Source: Yponomeuta sedellus
Lineage: Eukaryota; Arthropoda; Insecta; Lepidoptera; Yponomeutidae
DNA: 64,000 bases
Reading direction: 5' to 3'
Assembly (NCBI GenBank): GCA_934045075.1
Contig: OW203749.1
Span: 6,657,558-6,721,557, forward strand
The notes below the pieces were generated by a model. That model ran no database searches and was not told the DNA's origin. It was given only the letters and a program-made list of their open reading frames with translations. Shown here in pieces: positions 43,136-52,139 of the stretch. The stretch's first letter is position 1. Each line of letters begins with the position of its first letter. A program made the position numbers and the translations under genes.

Positions 43136-46100
43136 ATGTCAGACGGCACGCTCGAAAGAAATCGGGCCGAAAAAGCCCTAATATCCAAAACGCCCGCCCT
43201 GAACCAAAGTTTGACCAACAAAAATAATTTACCAAATGTGAAAAACTACTCGGATAAAAATGGAAACGATGTCACGAAGGCCGTGCACAAAGGGCGGAAA
43301 ACGTTCGCCTTCTGGACTCTGATCTGCCTTCTGTTTATTCTGGCCGTGGGTAACTTGGTGCTAACATTTATCATCCTAGCAGTGCTGAGACTTGGTCAAG
43401 GTAACTACTAAGTACTTTATTAGGTATAGTTCCTAGAATAAATTCGTCCAACTGGATTATGCTAAGAAATTGGATATGGAGGGAAACTGACAGGTTGTGT
43501 CATGATGAGAAAGAAATAGTTACTTGTCTCATGCTGTCTCTAAAGAACCAAAGCCTGATTAAAATACAAAAGTATATATCCTTCTATTATAATAGAGAGA
43601 GTATGGGCTTAAAGACCATGCATGCCCACTGAGGATTTTTGTATTTCAAGCGCTGATGTGATCAGTTACTCAGGTTTCCTCACGATGTTTTGCTTCACAG
43701 CTAGCGGGTTAAAGTTAAAAGATTTTATTATTATTATTTGTAATTCAGGCAGGCAGTTATAGAACTGGTGAAGCCTGTATCCAGATGTACATTTGTGTTT
43801 AACTCCTTGTCTGTTTTGTTTCCTTTAGATATTTATCCAGTTTTTAAACATATTAATGCTTGTGGCTGTCACTATTTCTTATTTATGGTATTGGAATATA
43901 CCATAAATAAGAAATCTAAACTCCTATGTAATATTTTCTCTAGGCATGGAGAGCATGGAATTCCTCCCCGAGCAGAACGCAATCAAGTTCTTTGGGGACA
44001 CTCAGCTGGATAGTGTGTACAAGCGTGACGGGCTTCTGGAGGGATTCCGTGATGTGCCCATGACTGTGACCAGTGAGAACGGCTCTGTCCTCGTCACTCT
44101 GCAGACCAGGTCAGTATGTTCGCTCCTGAGCAAGCTAAGGCAGCTCTAGGAGTAACTCCCGTACCAACATAGTTTGGTTTTAATTTATTAAATGAAATGA
44201 AAAGATTTTTTTCAAAGTAGCGCGGAAAATGCGGCTTAATAAATGTTACAAGTCAAACTAGGTGTCCATTTCAAAATCTAGATCATTTCGGGGAAATATG
44301 GACAAAAAAAACTCCAAACTTAGTCGTTTCCAAGACATTAATTAACAGAGTTTACATAAATATAAACAGAGGCGACTAAGGGAACCAACCCGGGAGTGGG
44401 CAGCAGCGCCCCCTGCAGTACAATTCCACCGAACTGCGATCCCCAACCCGCATGCCCAGCGTGGGGATTATGGGCATTAGGTACCCCCTATGATAGCACA
44501 ATGTGGCGCTCTTTTGGGGAGGGCTGCGTCCAGCAGTGGACTAGTATAGCCTGACGACGACGACGACGACATAAATATTAGAAAACATCGAACTCACGCA
44601 TTGTACTTACTGGCTTTAATTCTAGCCTCATTGTCATCTAAATTCTTTAATAGTAGCCCTTTGTACAAATGACATACCGATTTGAAATGAAACTTTGCCA
44701 ATGCGTTTAGAGAACACAGGCTTAGGTTGATCGGTCGATCAATCGACAGTTGTAAGCAAGTTGTAAGCACAATCAAACATCGATTTGCCGCTAATGTATT
44801 GGTATAAGTTTCATTGCGTTTCAGCATGTCGTTTCTAAGTTAACCCAAACTGTGTTTGTTGGACTCTTATGGCGCTTAGGGGCGCTAACTAGCGACACAA
44901 ATGGAGTACAAATCGTAAATTGTATTATAAAACATTTTTTCAAAAAGTAGACATAAAAAATCCTAATTCCTTATTATTTTTTTAATGACAATTTAAAAAC
45001 CTATTTAGAGGCTAAAAATACAGAGAGAGAGAGATAAACGTAATACAGAGAATATTGTAAAGAGGTTCGAAATTCTGTGAGTTCGAAAAAATGGGTGAGT
45101 CGCCCATTAGCTCAGTTGGCACGGATAGTATTATTTATTTAATAATATTGTAGAGGTTCGGAATTTCACTGATGCCGGTGAGTCGCCCATTAGTTCAGTT
45201 GGAAAGAGAGCTGGCACGGATAGCCAGAGGTCGCGGGTTCGAATCCCGGCATGGGTGGAATTTTTAGCCTCTAAATAGGATCTTAATTTCTGTCGTAAAC
45301 TATTTTAAGAACATTTACTTGAAGCTTAGAATGTAGTATTAATATCCTGGGACTAATCGATTTTAGCGGAAATCGATAAAAGTTCTAGATTGTTGATCCT
45401 AGGTTCTAAAAATTGTTGTCACATTTGTTAAGACTTCTCATGTTCACTTTTAGATAAAACATATTATAAATATTGTAATACAAGTTATGATAGTTAGCGC
45501 CCCGATCCACCTTAATGACACGCATTGCTCATACATAGTTATATATTTTTAAAGGTTCTAATCGCAATTATAAAAGTCGGGAACCCATTTAATGAACGAT
45601 ATGATTAAACGGTGTAATTACGCCTTAGATGTAATAGGTATAAGTCGTCCATTGATTTTCAATGGAATTGCTTCAAATTGGTTTGGGTTGAACCATGTGG
45701 ATAGGTATGTAAAGTTCTTTAACGTCCAACCCTTTTCAATGGCGAAGGTGATCTGTCAGGATCATGGCAAGTGGCAGTCCCTGGCCTCTGCCTACCCCTC
45801 TGGGACACAAGCGTGAGGTTATCTTATGCTTTTCGAAGGTTTCGCTTCAATGTGATCGAACCGTTCAGTCTGGCTTCAGTCCAGTCCGTGATCAAGCTCG
45901 GATTGACGCCAGACTGATGGAGCATCAAAATATACGAACAGTCTGGTCCATCAGTCCACTGAATAGACAAACAGTCTGCCGTCAGTCTACCCAGACTGAT
46001 GGCATTGACTGACGCCAGACTGATGGCATTGACTGACGCCAGACTGAACGTGTAAACTCCGTCTTAGACTCTCCAGAGCCGAGAGCAAGCTATCAGTGAA

Positions 46101-47320
46101 CCGAAGCGGCGTCTTCGTCCGTGGAGTGAGCGCGCTGCAGCTCCGAGACTCTCATGGGGAGACGGTGTTTAACACCGCTGCAGCGGAGATGCGTGTAGAC
46201 AAGCCGATAAACAACCTGCACGCCAAGGTAATAATAAACTTTCATTTAATTTGTTCCATGTATTCATGAACCAGCATTTTTGTTGTAAAAAGAAAAGCCA
46301 ACGGAATTCTCAGGCTCCGCGCTCGTGGCCTAGTCGAACCGAGTGATTGGAATTAATCACTTGGGTTGAGCAACAGCAGACGCGGGCAGGTGCATGATGG
46401 GTGACAGTCCCGTGACTACCGCTAGTGGCATTTTTCCAAGCGCTTCCGTGCTTCGCAAGGCACGTCAAGCCGTTGGTGCCGGCTGTCTTGTAATGGCAGT
46501 TGTAAAACCATGTCAGGGGCCTTATGGGCGGCTTGATAACTTTTGACAGTGGCACGCCACTGCCCTACAATCTTCCACCAAAGGACTTGGCCCCGATATG
46601 CTTTCTTTTTATTTCTCACTAGCTGCGCTCCGCTGCTTATCGATATTTCCATGGGAATAAGATATTTTCTCGCAGTAAACCGTAGCCTATGTGGTAACTC
46701 CATGCCAAATTTTATTAAAATCGCTTCAGCCGTTCAAACGTGAAGAAGTGACAAACATACACACTCACAAACTTTCGCCTTTATAATATTAGTGTGAAGT
46801 GCCATTATGTAATTGTGCACTTCAAATTCAATGATTGTGCTTATGATTATATCAGTCACCATATAGCGTACTAATTATGTTATTTAAAATGGAACACAAA
46901 CCAATTAATACGAACCTTCAAATCCTTCCGTAGCTGATCTCGACGAAGCGCATAAGCTCTCCTGTGGACGAAGACCTCTCAATCCGCTCCGAGTCCTCAG
47001 CCCACCTCCGCGGAGCCGAAGGGACCCACATGGAGTCCAAGGAACTCTTCTGGAGCGCCGACCAAGACATCTACTTGAAGTCCATCAACGGATCAGTCAT
47101 CCTGAGCGGCAAGGAAGGCGTTTTCGTCGACGTTAAGTACCTCCCGATAGCTATGCCCACGAATAAGAGTGACTCCAAGTGGTATAGCCACGCCACGGGT
47201 CAGTTCAAGGTCTGTGTGTGTATGCCGCAGGGAAAGCTGTTTAGGATCGCCGTGCCCACAGGACAGAAGGTGTCCTGCTCGCATATTAATATGACAAGCG
47301 ACTTGAATCCGTGTGTGTAG
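43136..47320 (+). CDS. SGCB: Beta-sarcoglycan, four exons, 325 aa
   Basis: Single-pass type II membrane glycoprotein of the sarcoglycan-dystrophin complex, linking muscle membrane to cytoskeleton and matrix. Exons: 43136-43400, 43944-44109, 46068-46227, 46934-47320; phases agree, total 978 nt. A 56-residue charged cytoplasmic N-terminus precedes one hydrophobic segment (about residues 57-84, starting FAFWTLICLLFILA). The extracellular part begins MEFLPEQNAIKFFGD and holds LRDSHGETVFNTAAAEMRVD, FWSADQDIYLKSINGSVILS and the C-terminal cysteine cluster (VCVCMPQGKLFRIAV, CSHINM, NPCV). N-glycosylation sites include NGS, NKS and NMT. The ATG at 43136 (AAACCATGT context) fits best; in-frame ATGs at 43094 and 42938 would lengthen the N-terminus and cannot be excluded. 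Introns hold SINEs and a MITE ending 17 nt before exon 3. AATAAA is at 47385. Confidence 0.93.
43635..43712 (+). repeat. SINE family C fragment
   Basis: TTTCAAGCGCTGATGTG and CCTCACGATGTTTTGCTTCA match the family C body. Confidence 0.55.
43874..43915. repeat. 18-bp perfect hairpin upstream of SGCB exon 2
   Basis: ATTTCTTATTTATGGTAT (43874-43891) pairs with 43898-43915 across a 6-nt loop. It ends 28 bp before the exon 2 acceptor. Confidence 0.95.
44375..44575 (+). repeat. LINE/SINE 3'-end repeat with (GAC)n tail
   Basis: GTACAATTCCACCGAACTGC, GCGTGGGGATTATGGGCATT and GTCCAGCAGTGGACTAGTAT followed by GACGACGACGACGAC. Confidence 0.83.
44879..45503. mobile_element. MITE with 13-bp terminal inverted repeats, containing nested SINE A
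   Basis: GGGGCGCTAACTA (44879-44891) is exactly complementary to 45491-45503. Related terminal sequences occur at 34495-34560, 37850-37885 and 62470-63130. A family A SINE is inserted inside. Confidence 0.72.
44985..45282 (+). repeat. SINE family A, copy 14, internally rearranged
   Basis: A reversed tail piece, then a leader and partial head (to GCTCAGTTGGCACGGATAG), then a second leader and complete head and tail. Confidence 0.8.
45735..45820 (+). repeat. LINE family Y fragment
   Basis: Encodes AKVICQDHGKWQSLASAYPS followed by a stop codon, the C-terminal end of the LINE polyprotein. Confidence 0.65.
45862..46050. mobile_element. MITE-like element ending at SGCB exon 3 acceptor
   Basis: CGTTCAGTCTGGC (45862-45874) pairs with 46038-46050. 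Inside, GACTGATGGCATTGACTGAC is present twice in tandem (24-bp period), and further CAGTCTGG/CCAGACTG motifs occur in both orientations. Only 17 nt separate the right end from exon 3. Confidence 0.85.
46318..46575 (+). repeat. 5S-like SINE family copy
   Basis: GATTGGAATTAATCACTTGG, GCGGGCAGGTGCATGATGGG and GTGACAGTCCCGTGACTACC, then the tail to CTACAATCTTCCACC. Confidence 0.75.
46613..46793 (-). mobile_element. Helitron-like repeat
   Basis: The minus strand starts near CACTAATATTATAAAGGCGA and ends GGAGCGCAGCTAG before T, the CTAG end typical of Helitrons. Confidence 0.7.
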
Positions 47321-47384
47321 GCAGAGATACGTTTATCTGTAGACTAGGTGCATCTTTGAAGTTTTATATTACAGTACTACACAT

Positions 47385-47390
47385 AATAAA
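47385..47390 (+). terminator. Polyadenylation signal of SGCB
   Basis: AATAAA 65 bp after the stop codon. Confidence 0.7.
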
Positions 47391-47821
47391 AGTCCCTTCG
47401 GGAATCTTCGTTCGCGCAGACTAGGAAGTAGTGCAACGAAAGTACCCGAAGCTATAAGTACATTCAACATGATCTTTAACCGATACGGTTAAGGTGCAGA
47501 ATTGATTGCCGCTGTAGCGCTACCTATTTCGCTCACGCTAATATTGCCAAACTAATAGTCACCTGCATCGATGACGTTGAATCCACCAATAGCAACAAAG
47601 GCGCGCGGCCTGCCATGAAATGAAACCATCTGATTGGTCGATCAACTTGCCGCACATCCAAAATTTGGTCATCTGCGCAGGTACATCCGCGAGACTTATT
47701 TCTTGTGTAGCACTGTACTAACCTTAAAAGTTGTCTTAGATGAATATTAAAATTATCTCTTAATATACTCTTACTGAAGCGCTCGCCTAGTGGAACTTTG
47801 TGATTGGAATCAATCACTTTG

Positions 47822-48753
47822 TTAAAACTGTTTTTATACGGATTTATGCTCGTTTATTACATTTTTACAATTTTCCAACGTTTCGGCACTTTTTCAGGTG
47901 CCGTGGTCCCGGATGACTGAGGTGACAGGTGTCTTTTAGAAATCATTAACGGTTAGTTTACTACCCTCGGCAAAAATTACAAAAGTTAATTATGAAGTTA
48001 CGTTCCAAAATAGACAAACCAATTATTTTTTATATAAAGTCAACAATATTGATTATTAGTAATTGAAGTTAAAATTAAATTTATAAACTAATTACTTTAT
48101 ATGAACTTAAAGATACCGATTATTAATTGAAATTAAATTGATTTTTTATTATTTATTCTACAGTCACACTTCTAGCAAGGGGGTCTCATGCACTTAAGCA
48201 CTGGTTCCCATGCTACCGGTATGTTCCAACCACGATCTCTATTAAAATTTGGATGCCGGCGGATCTCTATTGCCTCACGTATCATTCTAGGGAAGAAACG
48301 GTCTTCTCGGGCTAGAACTTTAACTTTATCGAAATGTATAAAGTGGTTGGTACCGCTAAGTGTATGCTCGCTGACTGCAGATCTACCAGAGCGCTTATGT
48401 TTCACATCAGCGATATGTTCCTTCACCCGCTCAGCTATGGTACGCTTCGTTTGACCAATGTACGAGGAACCACATTCACAGTCAAGCTTGTATACTCCTG
48501 CCTCTTGTAAGGGAATCCTGTGCTTGACACTTCGCATGAATTGGTGTATCTTTCTTGGCGGCTGGTAGATGGTTCTGATTGAGGCGCGTTTCAAAATACT
48601 CCCAATTTTGTCAGTCACTCCTCTCACGAAAGGCAGGTAGGCTGGAACTCGCTCGACTGTGTCCGGTTTGACACGTCCTCCGCGACGGACACAAAAAAAA
48701 AATAAAAACAGTTTTAATTATGTCTACTGCTCGTGTTAACCTTAGAAAATACT
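47822..48753 (-). mobile_element. Penelope-like retroelement, truncated insertion with terminal repeats
   Basis: The 932-bp insertion is bounded by ATCAATCACTTTG on both sides (47809-47821 and 48754-48766), a 13-bp target duplication. It has a 16-bp inverted repeat (47822-47837 against 48702-48717). On its minus strand come, in order, the GIY-YIG coding segment and a terminal repeat that contains CCTGAAAAAGTGCCGAAACG, a hammerhead-like core. The reverse-transcriptase part is missing. Confidence 0.8.
48172..48690 (-). pseudogene. Penelope GIY-YIG endonuclease segment, 5'-truncated
   Basis: Penelope-like elements nick their target with a C-terminal GIY-YIG nuclease. The minus strand encodes about 170 residues beginning near VKPDTVERVPAYLPFVRGVT. 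The nuclease core starts EAGVYKLDCECGSSYIGQTK (GVY...SYIG in place of GIY...YIG), then RTIAERVKEH with the catalytic arginine, a histidine in SEHTL and a probable catalytic glutamate in MIREAIEI. The C-Cys pair (DCEC) is typical of the Penelope subtype. The open frame is continuous to the stop at 48172 but lacks the RT domain, so it cannot act alone. Confidence 0.85.
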
Positions 48754-49167
48754 ATCAATCACTTTGGTTAAGCAACAACAGGCGCGGTCAGGTGCTGTAT
48801 GAGTGACCATCCCGTGATTACAGAGCATTTTTCCGAGCGGTTCCGTGCTTCGTAAGGCACGTTGAGCCGTTTGTGTCGGCTGTCACGTAATGGCAGTGGT
48901 TAAGCCATGTCAGAGGCCTTATGGACGGCGTGATAACTTCTGACTGTAAGGCCCACCACTGTCTTACAATCCTACACCTAGCGGATTTGGCCCCCGTGGT
49001 GGAGTATGGCCTAACCTTTCTGTGCTGCATGAAGAGACCCGTCCCCAGCAGTGGGGACATACAAAGGGTTGATATCATATCTTTATAGTATAGCTGTTAC
49101 ATTTAACATATCCTATCGTTATATATCCTATATTGTAGTTACATTAAGGCAAAGAGAACTAGCAATT

Positions 49168-49193
49168 GAAGGGTGTTTTGGAAAAACAACCAT
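49168..49193 (+). repeat. Left terminal inverted repeat of the DUF7869 transposon
   Basis: Starts GAAGGGTGTTTTGGAAAAAC and ends CAACCAT; exact complement of 51877-51902. Confidence 0.95.
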
Positions 49194-49600
49194 AGTCATG
49201 ATCATATAATTTTGTGTTAGAAGCAAAAAATGATTTTCATAATAATGCCCTTATTAAATCTTCCATTAATTACTGTATGTTTTGGGTTTGAATAACCCCT
49301 TTGCATTATGCATAGATTTAGTCATATTTTGGCCTGTATAATAGAAATATCCATGAAAATTAATTTGACAAAGGCAGTTTTTCCACAAATCTATATGAGA
49401 AATTGAGACATAGGTTGTTTTTTCACAAAAACTTAAGAAAATTATTCCTTCAGGTACTAGGTAAATGAAATAAAATAAAATTTATTAGGATAGATAATTT
49501 ATTTCTTAGCTTAGTATTTTACATAACTTTTCTTGTCAGTTGGTTGCTCTTACAGTTACTTAGTTCACCTTAATTAATTACTTGCTCTTATTATATTTTA

Positions 49601-51570
49601 TTATTGTTCATCACACCCATCACTATTGTCATCATCGTCCACCTCTATATTATCATCATGGCAGTGACTGGCATCAGAGCATAAATTCCTATAATAGTCT
49701 CGGTTCTCAGGGGTACTTAAGTATTTACTGAGAGATATCAAATTAGCCTTTTTACCAGCAGTCATTTCTATAAAAGAAACATGTAAGGGATCTAGGACAA
49801 ACTCATTTGGTAAGCTTAGACGCTTACGTATTTCACTCTTGAATGAAGGCCCTGAGAATGTGTTCTTCACCTTTATATATTGGTACTTATCACTTATCTT
49901 GATAATTCGTGCTTGACGCAGCTTGAGAGCTGGTTTTGGGGTCTTCAAGAAATATGGCATAAGTGCCTCCTTCATGTTAAAAAAATAATCTTGTGTGGCA
50001 CATACAAGTTTAAATGGTGTGGGATATTTTCTGGCCTCACAGATTATCTTGTCCCAATCTGAAGGAACCTCTGCGGAATGTCTTTTTTTCTTGTTGCCTA
50101 TAAGGGCGAAGTCTGCATCATTAGGCAGGTAAGAATGTCCTCTTACAGGAAAAATGTGTGTAACGGTTTTAAAAAGCTTCAAGACGTGGACCAAAAAATA
50201 CTGGAAGTAAACCATGACATGGTTTTTGTTTTGTCCACTGCATCCATCGCTCAATAGTACAAGATTTTCAGATGTTATCTCCCTGTTATTTAAATAATGT
50301 AATAACAGGGACGTCACATCTGATGCACCTTTCTTGACAGTTGTTTCTGTATAACAGTACATAGATACAGCATCAGTAGCTAAATCGTGTATACCGAATA
50401 AGTAGTACCACATTTGGCGAGAGTAAAATACATCACTGGTCTGTATGTGCGGCAATGGTAAGTTTTGCATGAAATCGAAGGAAAGCAGCATGCATTCTCC
50501 TCTTTGTGCCTTTTCTTTGTAAGATTTTTTTAGGGATCTGAATTTTTTAGCCTTGCTTAAATGCAAGTGTTTCTGAGTGATGAGTTCAGACTTTGCTACT
50601 GGATCAGAAGCACATTTTATTCTTAAATTGAGTTCATCGCAGACACTACATGTATCTGATCGTGGAAAACCAAACTTGATGTTAAAATGTGTCTTGAAAA
50701 CATTATAATATACTCTGTAAGGTATATTTACTTGCACTTCCTTCAAGAATAACTCATGCATTTTACATACAGACAACTCTTCAGGTAAGTAGCTTAAGTA
50801 AGGATTATCCCGTAAGGAATAGTGGGACTGACGAGCTTTAAAGCTTTTAATGTGCAGCTTAATTAATTCTGTTATCTCAGCAGGTACTTTGTGGGGCCTG
50901 GATTCATGTTTGCCTCGTTGGTCTTTAGGTAACTGCCCAGATAATAATTTGGTCTGAATGGTTCGCAGTCGTCCACGTGTAATACCATGTAAGCTTATAA
51001 AAGCTTTAGCACATATAGGTACTTCTTCACCATGAATTCTTACTTTATATGTATATGCCAACTCATGTTGAAAGAGACAATCACTATCATCTCGTTCTGT
51101 ACGAGGCCTTCGTTGTTTGATGTTTTGATAGCTCATCAGAGCTGAGAGATGTGCGTCTTGGTCATTCTTGCAAGGATATTTATAAAAAAGTTGAAGTATC
51201 TCCTGCCTCTGTTCTGGTGTTATTTTAGAGAAGCACTTCAGACGCGAACATCTGTAGAGTAGAAAACCACATACTTACTTTTAATAGGCAGGCAAAGACA
51301 GGTAAGTATTTTAGAGCTACATGATTTACAAGTCAAGGCTTTGCAGTTTAGGTAAATAACATTAACTTGAGCGAAATAAGTACGTGTATTTCATAATAAT
51401 TACCGGCAATCGGGTCCTGTAGTAGCGCCACTTATTGAATTTCCGATGTGATTGATATGCGGTTCACCAGCAACTTTCCGTCTCTTTATAGATTCGCGCT
51501 TTGGAATCTTTTTCACTCGCTTTGTGGCCCACTGCACATTTGACTGGCTGTCTCTTTGGATAGTGTCCAT
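49601..51570 (-). CDS. DUF7869-family transposase-like protein, two exons, 605 aa
   Basis: Exon 1 51570-51404 and exon 2 51251-49601 join in phase 2 (CG/A) across GTAATT...ACAG to give 1818 nt. Exon 1 starts MDTIQRDSQSNVQWATKR and is basic (KKIPKRESIKRRK), like a nuclear localisation signal. The junction yields CRCSRLKC, possibly zinc binding, and CSVC follows at residues 257-260. The core matches the DUF7869 pattern: SFDFMQNLPLP (D315), LLSDGCSGQNKNHV (D391), then FPVRGHSYLPNDADFALIGN (H428, D434/D436) and KKKRH. The acidic positions spaced along predicted beta strands suggest an RNase-H-like nuclease, which is inference. The C-terminus is acidic. The frame is fully intact, indicating recent activity or selection. 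It lies inside matched terminal repeats, so it is taken as the transposase. AATAAA signals read on the minus strand are at 49503-49498 and 49486-49481. Confidence 0.85.
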
Positions 51571-51876
51571 ATTTACTTTGAAAATAATTAAACACTGTAG
51601 GTAACTTATTCACGCCAATTTATTGAAAATCTAACCTCAAAGCGAAACTGACAGATTGTCATGAAAAACCGCCAAAGTCAAAACTGACGTTTGTGACTAT
51701 GGTTTTTTTTCCAAGAACCGAGTGACAAAGGTCGTTATTCCAAACAATCATACAACCATTTCTAGGGAATATCGTGTGACTGAGGTTGCTTTTCAAAAAT
51801 CCTGTAATAAGGTCCACTTGCATTTCATTCACTACATCCATAGACATCAAAATCTCGTTTCCGTTTTTTTTTGACA

Positions 51877-51902
51877 ATGGTTGTTTTTCCAAAACACCCT
51901 TC
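51877..51902 (-). repeat. Right terminal inverted repeat of the DUF7869 transposon
   Basis: Plus-strand text begins ATGGTTGTTTTTCC and ends ACACCCTTC; exact complement of the left repeat. Confidence 0.95.
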
Positions 51903-52139
51903 AATTCTTATTTGTATTAATTATTGACTTTGCAAGTATTTTTGTACATAATTATGAAGCTTATTTATGTAGGTTTAAAGAAAAAAAGAGGTTAATCAAG
52001 TAATAATAAAATTAGCCATGTAAATGATCATTAGTCTAAGTATGCGGCAAACACAGTGTTCAAGTTGTAAATAAAACGTAGCCATAATTTTATTGCTTTG
52101 TGTGAGCGAGAGACGTTTGTGAATATATATCGTCTGTTA

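Larger units (their letters stand above)
47790..49078 (+). repeat. 5S-like SINE family copy, split by a Penelope-like insertion
   Basis: The left scrap is 47790-47821 (TGATTGGAATCAATCACTTT). It resumes at 48754 with ATCAATCACTTTGGTTAAGC, GCGCGGTCAGGTGCTGTATG and the long tail to ATACAAAGGGTTGATATCAT. The intervening part is the Penelope fragment. Confidence 0.8.
49168..51902 (-). mobile_element. Complete DNA transposon carrying a DUF7869-type transposase gene
   Basis: The 2735-bp unit is bounded by 26-bp perfect terminal inverted repeats (49168-49193 and 51877-51902, beginning GAAGGGTGTTTTGGAAAAAC). The repeats are followed by a mismatch and GTCA on both ends. AATT adjoins each end (49164-49167, 51903-51906) and is probably the target duplication, although AATT is self-complementary and could be part of the repeat. 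The ends contain further copies of a GGTTGTTTTTCCA-like motif. A single intact two-exon gene on the minus strand fills the interior. This is the layout of an autonomous cut-and-paste element. Confidence 0.88.

Noticed and set aside
47093..47284. Antisense frame over the last SGCB exon
   Set aside because: Shadow of the coding strand; no independent support.
51659..51904. 81-codon minus-strand frame at the right end of the DUF7869 transposon
   Set aside because: It starts inside the terminal repeat, has no similarity, and ends before the transposase start; it is probably the promoter/subterminal region.
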